DNA of 32,590 bases. It comes from DASULK01 sp036381835 (GTDB taxonomy: Bacteria; Actinomycetota; Actinomycetes; Mycobacteriales; Micromonosporaceae). The DNA lies in contig DASVCA010000183.1 of the NCBI GenBank assembly GCA_036381835.1, positions 1 through 32,590 of the forward strand. The letters run 5' to 3'. The position numbers were made by a program, and so were the translations under genes. The notes beneath the pieces were generated by a model. It saw only the letters and a program-made list of their open reading frames with translations. It was not told where the DNA came from and ran no database searches. Shown here in pieces: positions 1-7,870 of the stretch (the stretch's first letter is position 1; every line of letters begins with the position of its first letter).

Positions 1-118
1 AAGGGGGGGGCCGCCCGAGGTCGACCCCGCACTCGTCCGCCGGTCGGCGTGGCAGCTCGCTCGAGCCGCCCGTGGTGTCGGGCGCCGACCGGCTGGTCAG
101 CGTGCCAGAGTAAGGCTG

Positions 119-1450
119 ATGCCACCCACCACCTCCGATCAGTCGCCATATCGGCGGGGCCAGCGCGACGCCGAGTCCCCGGCGGTGGGCTCACCCGATG
201 CCGCGGGGCCCATCGGGTCGCGGCCCGGTGCCAGGCGCCCGCGTCGGGGGGCTCCGCTGCCGATAGCGGCCGCGGTGGCGGCTGCGATCGCGGCCACGCT
301 CTCGTACCTTCCCGTCGCGCTCACCCTCGGCCTGCTCCAGTTCGCGGAGGCGTCCGGGAGCGTCATGGACGCCGCGCGGCTCGGGCTGGCCGGATGGCTC
401 CTCGGGCACGGCGTACCGCTCGGTACCGCCGAGGGTCCGATCGCCCTCTCGCCACTGGCGCTGGGCATGCTCTCCGCCTGGCGGGTGACTCGTGCCGGGG
501 TGCACACCAGTCGAGCCATCGGCGCCCGCGGTAGCGGGTCGCTGCTGCGGGCACTCGCCGCGGCCGCAGCCGTTGGTGTCGTGTACGGGTTGTTCGGCGC
601 GGCCGCTGCGCTCGGCGCGACCGGTCGAGGGTTGACCCTGTCACCGGTACGTGCCGGGGCCACCCTGGCCGTGTTCGGCGCGGTCGCCGCCCTGATCGGC
701 GCGGTGCGCACCACGGGTGCGCTGTGGACGCTGTCCCACCGGGCGCCGGCCGCGCTGTGGGAAGGGCTACGAATCGGGGTCATCGCCGCGGCGTTGCTCT
801 TGGCGACGGGTGCCGCGGTCTCCGGTCTCGCGGTGGCGACCGCCGGTGGCGCGGCCAGCGAGATGATCGCCGCATACCGTACCGGGGTCGCGGGGCAGGC
901 CGGCATAACCGTGATCAGCGCGGCCTACGTGCCCAACGCGGCGATCTGGGCGACGGCGTACCTACTCGGGCCCGGGTTCGCCGTCGGAACCGACTCGGTG
1001 GTGCGGACCACCGAGGTGACCGTCGGGGCACTGCCCGCCCTGCCGTTGCTCGCCGCCCTGCCGCACGGGCCGGTGGGTGGGGTCGGCGCCGCGCTGCTCG
1101 CCATGCCGCTGATCATCGGGATGATCGCCGGCTGGCTGCTCGTTCGTCGAGTCGGCGGTGGTGGCAACCGGGGGCCGGACGGCTGGGCGCTCCTGCTCAC
1201 CTCGGCTGCGACAGCCGGGCCGGTCGCCGGCATGTTGCTCGGGGCGGCCGCAGAGGCGTCGGGTGGCGCGCTCGGCGACGGGCGACTGGCCCAACTCGGT
1301 CCGGTGGGCTGGCAGGTGGCCGCTGCCGCCACCGTCCTGGTCACGGTCGGTGCCCTGTTGGGCGTCGTCGCCGGCCGCGTGTTCGCCCCGGTGACGCCGT
1401 CCCCGCGGGGTGTGTCGGAGAAGAACACACCTCGCGGCCGGGATAGGTGA
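119..1450 (+). CDS. DUF6350 family multi-pass membrane protein
   Basis: A 443-residue, Ala/Gly/Leu-rich integral membrane protein. A charged, Arg/Pro-rich cytoplasmic N-terminus (about residues 1-46) is followed by roughly eight to ten hydrophobic segments, for example near 48-75, 144-167, 180-197, 218-241, 304-315, 322-342, 357-376 and 398-420. The stretch PNAAIWATAYLLGPGFAVG (272-290) matches the conserved core of DUF6350. Members usually lie just upstream of purN-purH in actinobacteria, as here; the mycobacterial member (PerM) is linked to cell division and stress survival, but no reaction is known. The ATG has only AAGG three bases upstream, so the start is uncertain. The last codons also encode a terminator-like hairpin (1403-1437). 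Function remains unassigned. Confidence 0.85.
   Translation: MPPTTSDQSPYRRGQRDAESPAVGSPDAAGPIGSRPGARRPRRGAPLPIAAAVAAAIAATLSYLPVALTLGLLQFAEASGSVMDAARLGLAGWLLGHGVPLGTAEGPIALSPLALGMLSAWRVTRAGVHTSRAIGARGSGSLLRALAAAAAVGVVYGLFGAAAALGATGRGLTLSPVRAGATLAVFGAVAALIGAVRTTGALWTLSHRAPAALWEGLRIGVIAAALLLATGAAVSGLAVATAGGAASEMIAAYRTGVAGQAGITVISAAYVPNAAIWATAYLLGPGFAVGTDSVVRTTEVTVGALPALPLLAALPHGPVGGVGAALLAMPLIIGMIAGWLLVRRVGGGGNRGPDGWALLLTSAATAGPVAGMLLGAAAEASGGALGDGRLAQLGPVGWQVAAAATVLVTVGALLGVVAGRVFAPVTPSPRGVSEKNTPRGRDR
1403..1437. terminator. Hairpin inside the 3' end of the DUF6350 gene, between convergent genes
   Basis: Arms 1403-1415 and 1425-1437 pair over 13 positions (12 Watson-Crick, one G.U) around a 9-base loop. 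The right arm reads ACACACCTCGCGG. It lies within the last 16 codons of the plus-strand DUF6350 gene and 45 bases beyond the stop of the minus-strand DUF4190 gene, so it could end transcription from both sides. There is no clear U-run, which is common in high-GC actinomycetes. Confidence 0.55.
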
Positions 1451-1481
1451 CGTCAGAGGTTGTAGCCGTAGTCGAGGTTCA

Positions 1482-1898
1482 TCACCGCACGAAGATCATG
1501 TTGATGATGCCGAGGGCCACGGCGATGATCCCGCAGATCAGGGCGGTCTTCGCCTGACCCCGGTTGTCGGCCAGGCCTTGGTCCACCTTCTTGCCGCCCA
1601 TCGAGCCGAGGACGATCGCGGCGATGCCCAACAGGACGCCGAGCGCGGCCCAGCAGATGCTGAGTGGCAGGGCGACGATTCCGAGGATCATGCCGACCAG
1701 GCCCATGGTGTTCTGCCGACCCTGGCCGGGCACCGGCCCCGGGTAGGCCGGCTGCCCGTAGGGCTGGCCCTGGGCGGGCTGCCCGTAGGGCTGTTGCGCG
1801 TACGGGTCCTGGTACTGGGGGGCGTTGGGGTCCGGCGGTGGCTGTTGGCCGGACGGGTTCTGGCCGTACGGGTCCTGACCGGGGTAACCGGGCTGCAT
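1482..1898 (-). CDS. DUF4190 domain membrane protein with Pro/Gln/Tyr-rich N-terminus
   Basis: A 138-residue protein. Residues 1 to about 65 are low complexity, rich in Pro, Gly, Gln and Tyr, with repeated PYGQP units. Two hydrophobic segments follow (roughly 67-95 and 114-137), separated by a short basic/polar loop with GGKKVDQGLADNRGQAK, and the protein ends almost inside the membrane at IFVR. This is the DUF4190 layout common in actinomycete small membrane proteins. The ATG at 1898 is chosen because GAGGAG sits 5 bases upstream; a longer open frame continues upstream but lacks such a site. A candidate -10 (TACGCT) lies at 1955-1960. It converges on DUF6350. Function unknown; a membrane or cell-envelope role is only a guess. 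Confidence 0.8.
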   Translation of the reverse strand: MQPGYPGQDPYGQNPSGQQPPPDPNAPQYQDPYAQQPYGQPAQGQPYGQPAYPGPVPGQGRQNTMGLVGMILGIVALPLSICWAALGVLLGIAAIVLGSMGGKKVDQGLADNRGQAKTALICGIIAVALGIINMIFVR

Positions 1899-1954
1899 CG
1901 TCACTCCTCGCTGTGAAGCATCGGGTAGCCGTTGGCGCCACCCACGCGAGCGGC

Positions 1955-1960
1955 AGCGTA
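1955..1960 (-). promoter_or_regulatory. Candidate -10 hexamer for the DUF4190 gene
   Basis: On the minus strand TACGCT fits the actinobacterial TAnnnT -10 consensus and would give a leader of about 50 bases before the ATG at 1898. No convincing -35 is visible. The 16 bases starting here match 14 of 16 bases at the candidate eno -10 (21666 on the plus strand). Confidence 0.3.
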
Positions 1961-2090
1961 CCGGCTGAAGACCGCTCAGGCGGGTACGAAATGCCGGGTT
2001 GCTTCGGTCGGATGACGCGCCGGACGGGGCTGGTGGTCGAGTGGCCGGCCCAACCGCCGTCCTTGTGAAACCCGCGCGCGGCCCGCCCGT

Positions 2091-2105
2091 TAGGGTGCTG
2101 GGGTG
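2091..2105 (+). promoter_or_regulatory. Leaderless -10 element of purN
   Basis: TAGGGT at 2091-2096 is followed by six bases and then the GTG start at 2103, so transcription would start on or next to the start codon. There is no ribosome binding site. A TTGTGA at 2063-2068 is too far (22 bp) to be a standard -35. Confidence 0.55.
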
Positions 2106-2720
2106 ACTGTCCCCGAGCCGGCTCGCATCGTGGTTCTCGTCTCCGGATCCGGAAGCAATCTGCAGGCGCTGCTCGACGCCTGTACCGATCCCGATTACGG
2201 CGCACGCGTGATTGCGGTCGGCGCGGACCGGGACGGGATCGCCGGGCTGGAGCGGGCCCGTGCGGCGGGGGTGCCGACATTCGTCGAACGGGTCGGCGAC
2301 CACCCGGACCGAGAGGCCTGGGATCGGGCGTTGACCGCCCAGGTCCAGAAGCACCGGCCCGATCTGGTGGTCTCGGCGGGCTTTCTCAAGCTGGTCGGCG
2401 CGCACTTCCTGGCTGCCTTCGGCGGGCGGTACATCAACACCCACAACTCGCTGTTGCCCGCGTTTCCCGGGATGCACGGGCCCCGTGACGCCCTCGCCTA
2501 CGGGGTCAAGCTCACCGGGGCCACGCTCTTCTTCGTCGACTCCGGGGTCGACACCGGGCCGATCATCGCCCAGGTGGCGGTGCCGGTGCTGCCCGACGAC
2601 GACGAGGAGACGTTGACCGAGCGCATCAAGCAGGCCGAGCGGCGGCAACTGGTCGAGCAGGTGGGCCGCCTGGTGCGGGAAGGCTGGACCATCTCCGGGA
2701 GAAAGGTGACGATTCCATGA
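2103..2720 (+). CDS. purN: Phosphoribosylglycinamide formyltransferase (GART)
   Basis: Transfers the formyl group of 10-formyl-THF to GAR, the third step of purine synthesis, in the cytoplasm. The 205-residue length is normal. The phosphate-binding SGSGSNLQAL loop is at 14-23. The catalytic trio is present as N112, H114 (INTHNSLLPAFPG) and D150 (DSGVDTGPIIAQ). The usual Pro after the catalytic His is Asn here, but all three catalytic residues are kept. The GTG start has no Shine-Dalgarno sequence but is six bases after a TAGGGT -10, so the message is probably leaderless. The stop overlaps the purH start (ATGA), which indicates translational coupling. Confidence 0.96.
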   Translation: MTVPEPARIVVLVSGSGSNLQALLDACTDPDYGARVIAVGADRDGIAGLERARAAGVPTFVERVGDHPDREAWDRALTAQVQKHRPDLVVSAGFLKLVGAHFLAAFGGRYINTHNSLLPAFPGMHGPRDALAYGVKLTGATLFFVDSGVDTGPIIAQVAVPVLPDDDEETLTERIKQAERRQLVEQVGRLVREGWTISGRKVTIP

Positions 2721-4285
2721 GCGACACGGCCGATGGCCGGCGTCCGATCAAGCGGGCCCTGGTCAGCGTGTACGACAAGTCCGGGCTGGTCGATCTTGCC
2801 GGGGCGCTGCACCGAGCGGGTGTGGAGATCGTTTCCACCGGTTCCACCGCCGCCGTCATCGAGGGCGCCGGCGTTCCGGTGACCCGGGTCGAGGCGCTCA
2901 CCGGCTTCCCCGAGTGCCTGGACGGTCGGGTGAAGACCCTGCACCCGAAGGTGCATGCCGGACTCCTCGCCGACCTGCGTCGGGACAGCCACGTCGAGCA
3001 GCTCGTGGAGTTGGGCGTGCAGCCGTTCGACCTGCTGGTGGCGAACCTGTACCCGTTCACCCAGACGGTGGCGTCCGGGGCGGGCCCGGAGGAGTGCATC
3101 GAGCAGATCGACATCGGCGGGCCGGCGATGGTCCGGGCCGCGGCCAAGAACCACGCTTCGGTGGCCGTGGTGACCGACGTCTCGGCGTACCCGCTGGTGG
3201 TGGCCGCCCTCGACGCCGGCGGGTTCACCCTGGCGCAGCGGCAGAGCCTCGCCGCGCGGGCGTTCGCGGACATCGCCGAGTACGACGTGGCGGTGGCCAA
3301 CTGGTTCGCGACGCGGCTGGCCCCGGGTGATCAGGAATGGCCGGCGGACTCCGGGTTCGCGCTGCGGTTGGCGGCCGGTCTGCGTTACGGGGAGAACCCG
3401 CATCAGGCGGCGGCGCTCTACACCGACCCAGGCGCGGCGCCCGGGCTGGCCCAGGCCGAGCAGCTGCACGGCAAGGAGATGTCCTACAACAACTATGTCG
3501 ACGCCGACGCCGCGTGGCGTGCGGTCCACGACTTCGCCGAGCCGGCCGTGGCGATCATCAAGCACGCGAATCCCTGTGGGATCGCGATCGGCGTGGACGT
3601 CGCGCAGGCGCATCGTAAGGCGCACGCCTGTGATCCGGTGTCCGCTTTCGGCGGGGTGATCGCGGTCAACCGTCCGGTGTCGGTGGCGTTGGCCGAGCAG
3701 ATCGCCGAGATCTTCACCGAGGTGGTGGTGGCGCCCGACTACGCGGACGGTGCGGTCGAGGTGCTCGCGGGGAAGAAGAACATCCGGCTGCTGCGCGCGC
3801 CGGCCTGGTCACCGGCGGCGGTGGAGTGGCGGCAGATCAGCGGTGGTGTGCTCATGCAGACCCCCGACCGGGTGGACGCCCCCGGCGACGACCCGGCCGC
3901 CTGGCGGCTGGTGTCCGGGGATCCGGCGACCGATGCGATGCTGCGGGATCTCGTGTTCGCCTGGCGAGCGGTGCGGGCGGTCAAGTCGAATGCCATCCTG
4001 CTGGCCCGCGATGGTGCCACCGTCGGGGTCGGGATGGGGCAGGTCAACCGGGTGGATTCGGCTCGACTCGCGGTGTCCCGGGCCGGCGCGGAGCGGGCCG
4101 AGGGCGCGGTCGCGGCGTCCGATGCCTTCTTCCCGTTCCCCGACGGGTTGCAGGTGCTCATCGATGCGGGCGTGCGGGCGGTGGTCCAGCCGGGTGGGTC
4201 GGTGCGTGACGAGGAAGTGATCGCCGCCGCCCGCTCCGCCGGCGTGACCATGTATCTCACCGGCACCCGCCACTTCTTCCACTGA
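2717..4285 (+). CDS. purH: Bifunctional AICAR transformylase / IMP cyclohydrolase
   Basis: Carries out the last two steps to IMP. At 522 residues it is full length. The N-terminal MGS-like cyclohydrolase domain contains VSVYDKSGL, STGST and GRVKTLHPKVHAGLL. The C-terminal transformylase domain has YGENPHQAA, SYNNYVDADAAW, the catalytic Lys-His pair K282-H283 (KHANPCGIA), DPVSAFGGVIAVN, SNAI and the closing SDAFFPFPDG, PGGSVRDEEVI and YLTGTRHFFH blocks. It overlaps purN by four bases (ATGA), so the two are co-transcribed and coupled. With folD immediately downstream, the three genes form a formyl-THF-dependent purine module. No oddity was seen. Confidence 0.97.
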   Translation: MSDTADGRRPIKRALVSVYDKSGLVDLAGALHRAGVEIVSTGSTAAVIEGAGVPVTRVEALTGFPECLDGRVKTLHPKVHAGLLADLRRDSHVEQLVELGVQPFDLLVANLYPFTQTVASGAGPEECIEQIDIGGPAMVRAAAKNHASVAVVTDVSAYPLVVAALDAGGFTLAQRQSLAARAFADIAEYDVAVANWFATRLAPGDQEWPADSGFALRLAAGLRYGENPHQAAALYTDPGAAPGLAQAEQLHGKEMSYNNYVDADAAWRAVHDFAEPAVAIIKHANPCGIAIGVDVAQAHRKAHACDPVSAFGGVIAVNRPVSVALAEQIAEIFTEVVVAPDYADGAVEVLAGKKNIRLLRAPAWSPAAVEWRQISGGVLMQTPDRVDAPGDDPAAWRLVSGDPATDAMLRDLVFAWRAVRAVKSNAILLARDGATVGVGMGQVNRVDSARLAVSRAGAERAEGAVAASDAFFPFPDGLQVLIDAGVRAVVQPGGSVRDEEVIAAARSAGVTMYLTGTRHFFH

Positions 4286-4306
4286 TCCGCGTGAGACGAT
4301 CAGGGC

Positions 4307-5167
4307 GTGACGGCGAGAGTTCTGGACGGCAAGGCGACCGCGACCCGGATCAAGGAGGAGTTGCGGGAGCGGGTGAAGGCCCTGACGGAGCGGGGCGTCA
4401 CGCCCGGCCTGGCGACGGTGCTGGTGGGTGACGACCCGGGTTCCCAGGCGTACGTGAACGGGAAGCACCGCGACTGCGCCGAGGTCGGCATCGCGTCGAT
4501 CCGTCGCGAGTTGCCGGCCGACGCCACCCAGGAGCAGGTCGAGGAGGTGCTCGCCGAGCTTAACGCGGACCCGGCGGTGCACGGCTACATCGTGCAGCTT
4601 CCGCTCCCCGCCCACCTGGACACCCAGCGGGTGCTGGAGCGGATCGACCCGGACAAGGACGCGGACGGCCTGCACCCGGTGAACCTGGGTCGGCTGGTGC
4701 TGGGCTACCCGGGCCCGCTGCCGTGCACCCCGCGCGGCATCGTCGAGTTGCTGCGCCGCTACGACATCCCCCTGGCCGGGGCGGAGGTGGTGGTCGTGGG
4801 CCGGGGGAACACGGTCGGCCGGCCGCTGGGTCTGTTGCTGACCAGGCGGGCGGAGAACGCCACCGTCACCCTGTGTCACACCGGGACGCTCGACCTGGCC
4901 GCCCACACCCGCAGCGCCGAGATCGTCGTCGTCGCGGCGGGTGTGCCGAACCTGGTGACGGCGGACATGATCTCGCCGGGCGCGGTGGTGGTCGATGTCG
5001 GCATCACCAGGGTGGTGGGCCCCGACGGTAAGGGCCGGTACACCGGTGACGTCGCGCCCGAGGTGGCCGAGGTGGCCGGGGCTGTCGCCCCGATGCCGGG
5101 CGGCGTCGGGCCGATGACCAGGGCGATGCTGCTGACGAACGTGGTGGAGCGCGCGGAGCGCGCCTGA
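4307..5167 (+). CDS. folD: Methylene-THF dehydrogenase / methenyl-THF cyclohydrolase
   Basis: Converts 5,10-methylene-THF through methenyl-THF to 10-formyl-THF with NADP, supplying the formyl donor for PurN and PurH just upstream. The 286-residue length is typical. Visible blocks are the substrate/catalytic region VGDDPGSQAYVNGKHRDC (with the YVxxK lysine), DPDKDADGLHPVNLG, PCTPRGIVELL, the nucleotide-binding VVGRGNTVGRPLGLLL, and the C-terminal PMPGGVGPMTRAML signature. The GTG start is 21 bases after purH. There is no good Shine-Dalgarno; GACGAT at 4295-4300 is placed like the leaderless -10 elements seen elsewhere in this window, but it is a weak match. Read-through from purH is also possible. 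Confidence 0.96.
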   Translation: MTARVLDGKATATRIKEELRERVKALTERGVTPGLATVLVGDDPGSQAYVNGKHRDCAEVGIASIRRELPADATQEQVEEVLAELNADPAVHGYIVQLPLPAHLDTQRVLERIDPDKDADGLHPVNLGRLVLGYPGPLPCTPRGIVELLRRYDIPLAGAEVVVVGRGNTVGRPLGLLLTRRAENATVTLCHTGTLDLAAHTRSAEIVVVAAGVPNLVTADMISPGAVVVDVGITRVVGPDGKGRYTGDVAPEVAEVAGAVAPMPGGVGPMTRAMLLTNVVERAERA

Positions 5168-5279
5168 TGCGTGCCCGAATCGTGTGCGGGGCAACTGATT
5201 CGATCCCCTGCCCGATCCGTGCCGCCACGGCTGATACGGTCCGGAGATAACCCGCTCGGTAACGGAGAGTGAGACGATC

Positions 5280-6230
5280 ATGGGCAAGAAGGTCACTGTC
5301 GTAGGTGCCGGTTTCTACGGCTCGACGACCGCGCAGCGTCTGGCGGAGTACGACATCTTCGACACCGTCGTGCTCACCGACATCGTGGAGGGCAAGCCGG
5401 AGGGTCTCGCGCTCGACATGAACCAGTCCCGGCCGATCGAGGGCTTCGAGACCCGGGTCGTCGGTGTCACGACGGGGCCGAACGGTGAGGGCTACGAGGC
5501 CATCGAGGGCTCGGACATCGTGATCATCACGGCGGGCATGCCGCGCAAGCCCGGCATGAGCCGGATGGACCTCCTCGAGGTCAACGCCAAGATCGTCCGC
5601 GGCGTGTCGGAGAACGTCGCCAAGTACGCCCCGAACGCGGTGGTCATCGTGGTCTCCAACCCGCTCGACGAGATGACCGCGCTGGCGCAGCGGGCCACCG
5701 GTTTCCCGCGTAACCGGGTGATGGGGCAGGCGGGCATGCTCGACACCGCCCGCTTCACGCACTTCGTCGCCGAGGCCCTCAACGTGCCGGTCCGGTCGGT
5801 GCGGACGCTCACCCTCGGCTCGCACGGCGACACGATGGTGCCGGTTCCGTCGAAGTGCACCGTGGACGGCAAGCCGCTCACCGAGCTGTTGCCGGCCGAC
5901 AAGATCGAGGAGTTGGTGGAGCGGACCCGTAACGGGGGCGCGGAGGTCGTCTCGCTGCTCAAGACCGGCTCCGCCTACTACGCCCCGTCCGCCGCGGCGG
6001 CGCGGATGGCGAAGGCGGTGGCGGAGGACGCCGGCGTGATCATGCCGGTCTGCGCCTGGGTCGACGGCGAGTACGGGATCTCCGGGGTCTACCTCGGGGT
6101 GGAGGCCGAGATCGGCGCGACCGGGGTCAAGCGGGTGGTGCCGACCGAGTTGACCGAGCAGGAGCTGGCCAACCTGAAGACCGCCGCGGAGGCGGTGCGC
6201 GCCAAGCAGCAGGACATCTGCGACATGTGA
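5280..6230 (+). CDS. mdh: Malate dehydrogenase (LDH-like type)
   Basis: NAD-dependent malate/oxaloacetate interconversion in the TCA cycle. The 316-residue protein has the Rossmann GAGFYG at 9-14 with D34 ending the second strand (NAD preference), the substrate arginines R89 and R95 in MPRKPGMSR, N127, the D155/R158 pair (LDTARF) and the catalytic H182 (GSHGDTMVP). The pattern is that of the LDH-like MDH clade rather than the cytosolic/mitochondrial MDH type. Arg rather than Gln in the active-site loop supports malate over lactate. GGAGAG lies 10 bases before the ATG. A strong hairpin follows 13 bases after the stop, so the gene probably ends a transcript separate from icd. Confidence 0.95.
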   Translation: MGKKVTVVGAGFYGSTTAQRLAEYDIFDTVVLTDIVEGKPEGLALDMNQSRPIEGFETRVVGVTTGPNGEGYEAIEGSDIVIITAGMPRKPGMSRMDLLEVNAKIVRGVSENVAKYAPNAVVIVVSNPLDEMTALAQRATGFPRNRVMGQAGMLDTARFTHFVAEALNVPVRSVRTLTLGSHGDTMVPVPSKCTVDGKPLTELLPADKIEELVERTRNGGAEVVSLLKTGSAYYAPSAAAARMAKAVAEDAGVIMPVCAWVDGEYGISGVYLGVEAEIGATGVKRVVPTELTEQELANLKTAAEAVRAKQQDICDM

Positions 6231-6243
6231 GTCGCCTGACGTG

Positions 6244-6280
6244 GGGCGCCCCGGCGGTACCGCCGGGGCGCCCTTCTTGT
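6244..6280 (+). terminator. Rho-independent terminator after mdh
   Basis: Arms 6244-6257 and 6260-6273 are perfect 14-base complements (GGGCGCCCCGGCGG and its reverse complement) with only TA between them, so in practice a 12-13 bp stem with a 4-base turn. TTCTTGT follows directly. It is one of the strongest intrinsic terminator candidates in the window. Confidence 0.85.
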
Positions 6281-6309
6281 GGTGGGAGCTTCCACCGATT
6301 GGGCGTACG

Positions 6310-6365
6310 GCGGGCCCGTCCGGGCCCGCCGAACGCCTCCAGTACGCACGTACTGCTGAGCAGCA
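6310..6365 (+). promoter_or_regulatory. Three consecutive inverted repeats in the icd leader
   Basis: Between the mdh terminator and the icd ribosome binding site lie GCGGGCCCG-TC-CGGGCCCGC (6310-6329, perfect 9-bp arms), GTACG-CA-CGTAC (6342-6353) and TGCTG-AG-CAGCA (6354-6365). They may be protein-binding sites or leader RNA hairpins. No confident -35/-10 pair was found here. Confidence 0.4.
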
Positions 6366-6391
6366 CGTTTCGGAGAGGAGCGCCCCGACCG

Positions 6392-7609
6392 ATGGCGAAG
6401 ATCAAGGTAACCAACCCGGTCGTAGAGCTCGACGGCGACGAGATGACCCGGATCATCTGGCAGCAGATCCGGGAGCAGTTGATCCTGCCCTACCTCGACG
6501 TCGACCTGCGCTACTACGACCTGTCGATTCAGCACCGCGACGCCACCGACGACCAGGTCACGATCGACGCGGCCAACGCCATCAAGGAGTACGGCGTCGG
6601 CGTCAAGTGCGCCACCATCACCCCGGACGAGGCCCGGGTCGAGGAGTTCGGCCTCAAGAAGATGTGGCGCTCGCCCAACGGCACCATCCGCAACATCCTC
6701 GGCGGCGTGGTCTTCCGCGAGCCGATCATCATCTCCAACGTGCCGCGCCTGGTGCCCGGGTGGACCAAGCCGATCGTGATCGGCCGGCACGCGCACGGTG
6801 ACCAGTACAAGGCCACCGATTTCGTGGTGCCCGGCCCCGGCAAGCTGACCATCGCCTTCCAGCCGGCCGACGGCGGGGAGCCGATGGAGTTCACCGTGGC
6901 CGACTTCCCCGGCGGCGGTGTCGCCATGGGCATGTACAACTTCGACGAGTCGATCCGTGACTTCGCGCGGGCGTCGTTCCGTTACGGCCTGGACCGCGGC
7001 TACCCGGTCTACCTGTCGACGAAGAACACCATCCTCAAGGCGTACGACGGCCGGTTCAAGGACATCTTCGCCGAGGTGTTCGAAGCCGAGTTCAAGGAGG
7101 AGTTCGAGAAGGCCGGCCTCACCTACGAGCACCGGCTGATCGACGACATGGTGGCCGCCGCGCTCAAGTGGGAGGGCGGATTCGTCTGGGCCTGCAAGAA
7201 CTACGACGGCGACGTGCAGTCCGACACCGTCGCGCAGGGCTTCGGGTCGCTCGGCCTGATGACCTCGGTGCTGATGACCCCGGACGGCAAGACCGTGGAG
7301 GCGGAAGCGGCGCACGGCACCGTCACCCGGCACTACCGGCAGTGGCAGAAGGGTGAGAAGACGTCGACCAACCCCATCGCGTCGATCTTCGCCTGGACCC
7401 GTGGCCTCGCCCACCGGGGCAAGCTCGACGGTACGCCGGCGGTCACCGAGTTCGCCAACGCGCTGGAGCAGGTGTGCATCGAGACCGTCGAGAGCGGAAA
7501 GATGACCAAGGACCTCGCCCTGCTCATCGACCGCAACGCGCCCTGGTTGACCACCGATGAGTTCATGGCCGCGCTGCAGGAGAACCTGGCGAAGAAGCTG
7601 GCCGCCTGA
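6392..7609 (+). CDS. icd: NADP-dependent isocitrate dehydrogenase, eukaryote-like homodimeric type
   Basis: Oxidative decarboxylation of isocitrate to 2-oxoglutarate with NADP. The 405-residue protein aligns residue-for-residue with the human IDH1 active site: S94, N96, R100, R109, R132 and Y139 all fall at the same numbers (SPNGTIRNILGG, GGVVFREPI, IGRHAHGDQYKATD). This is the subfamily II homodimer, not the E. coli type or the large monomeric type. The start MAKIKVTNP at 6392 is preferred over longer in-frame options because GAGAGGAG lies 11 bases upstream. The leader carries three inverted repeats, and a complex hairpin with a T-rich tail follows the stop. With mdh and ppc nearby this is a TCA/anaplerosis cluster. 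Confidence 0.96.
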   Translation: MAKIKVTNPVVELDGDEMTRIIWQQIREQLILPYLDVDLRYYDLSIQHRDATDDQVTIDAANAIKEYGVGVKCATITPDEARVEEFGLKKMWRSPNGTIRNILGGVVFREPIIISNVPRLVPGWTKPIVIGRHAHGDQYKATDFVVPGPGKLTIAFQPADGGEPMEFTVADFPGGGVAMGMYNFDESIRDFARASFRYGLDRGYPVYLSTKNTILKAYDGRFKDIFAEVFEAEFKEEFEKAGLTYEHRLIDDMVAAALKWEGGFVWACKNYDGDVQSDTVAQGFGSLGLMTSVLMTPDGKTVEAEAAHGTVTRHYRQWQKGEKTSTNPIASIFAWTRGLAHRGKLDGTPAVTEFANALEQVCIETVESGKMTKDLALLIDRNAPWLTTDEFMAALQENLAKKLAA

Positions 7610-7617
7610 TCGGACAT

Positions 7618-7672
7618 CGACGCCGAACGTACCCGGGGGTGGCGTCACCTACGTCGATCGGCGTCGTTTGTC
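7618..7672 (+). terminator. Probable icd terminator, long bulged hairpin
   Basis: The 9-base arms CGACGCCGA (7618-7626) and TCGGCGTCG (7658-7666) are perfect complements. The adjoining ACGTA (7627-7631) and TACGT (7650-7654) extend the stem past a 3-base bulge. TTTGTC follows. It starts 8 bases after the icd stop codon. The rest of the 261-base gap up to the convergent cysC gene holds only a second hairpin. Confidence 0.65.
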
Positions 7673-7791
7673 AAGGTGGACGTGTTGCCCAGTCACGTCC
7701 AGGGAGATCGACCGGTCGCAGTCGCCTCCGGGTGCTCGGCACCGATCGGCAATCTTCCCGGCTGTGGTGAACAGCCTGCCGTCCCTTCCCA

Positions 7792-7819
7792 GCGGGGGGC
7801 CCGTTCCGAGGCCCCCCGC
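7792..7819. terminator. Hairpin between convergent icd and cysC
   Basis: Perfect 10-bp arms GCGGGGGGCC (7792-7801) and GGCCCCCCGC (7810-7819) enclose an 8-base loop, 51 bases past the cysC stop on the minus strand. It is likely the cysC terminator, or bidirectional. It has no strong U-run. Confidence 0.6.
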
Positions 7820-7870
7820 ACTCCTGTCCGGTCGGTCCCGAGCGGTCGTCGCCCGGCGGTCGCGGGTCCG

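Noticed and set aside
1453..1485. A 9-codon reading frame overlapping the DUF4190 stop by ATGA (minus strand)
   Set aside because: Too short, has no ribosome site of its own and no recognisable leader-peptide feature.
2439..2447. PurN His-Asn in place of His-Pro after the catalytic His, considered as an inactive enzyme
   Set aside because: N112, H114 and D150 are all present, and the Pro is not catalytic.
6089..7648. A 519-codon minus-strand open frame opposite icd and the mdh end
   Set aside because: It spans the mdh terminator and icd leader and shows no family signature; icd matches IDH residue for residue.
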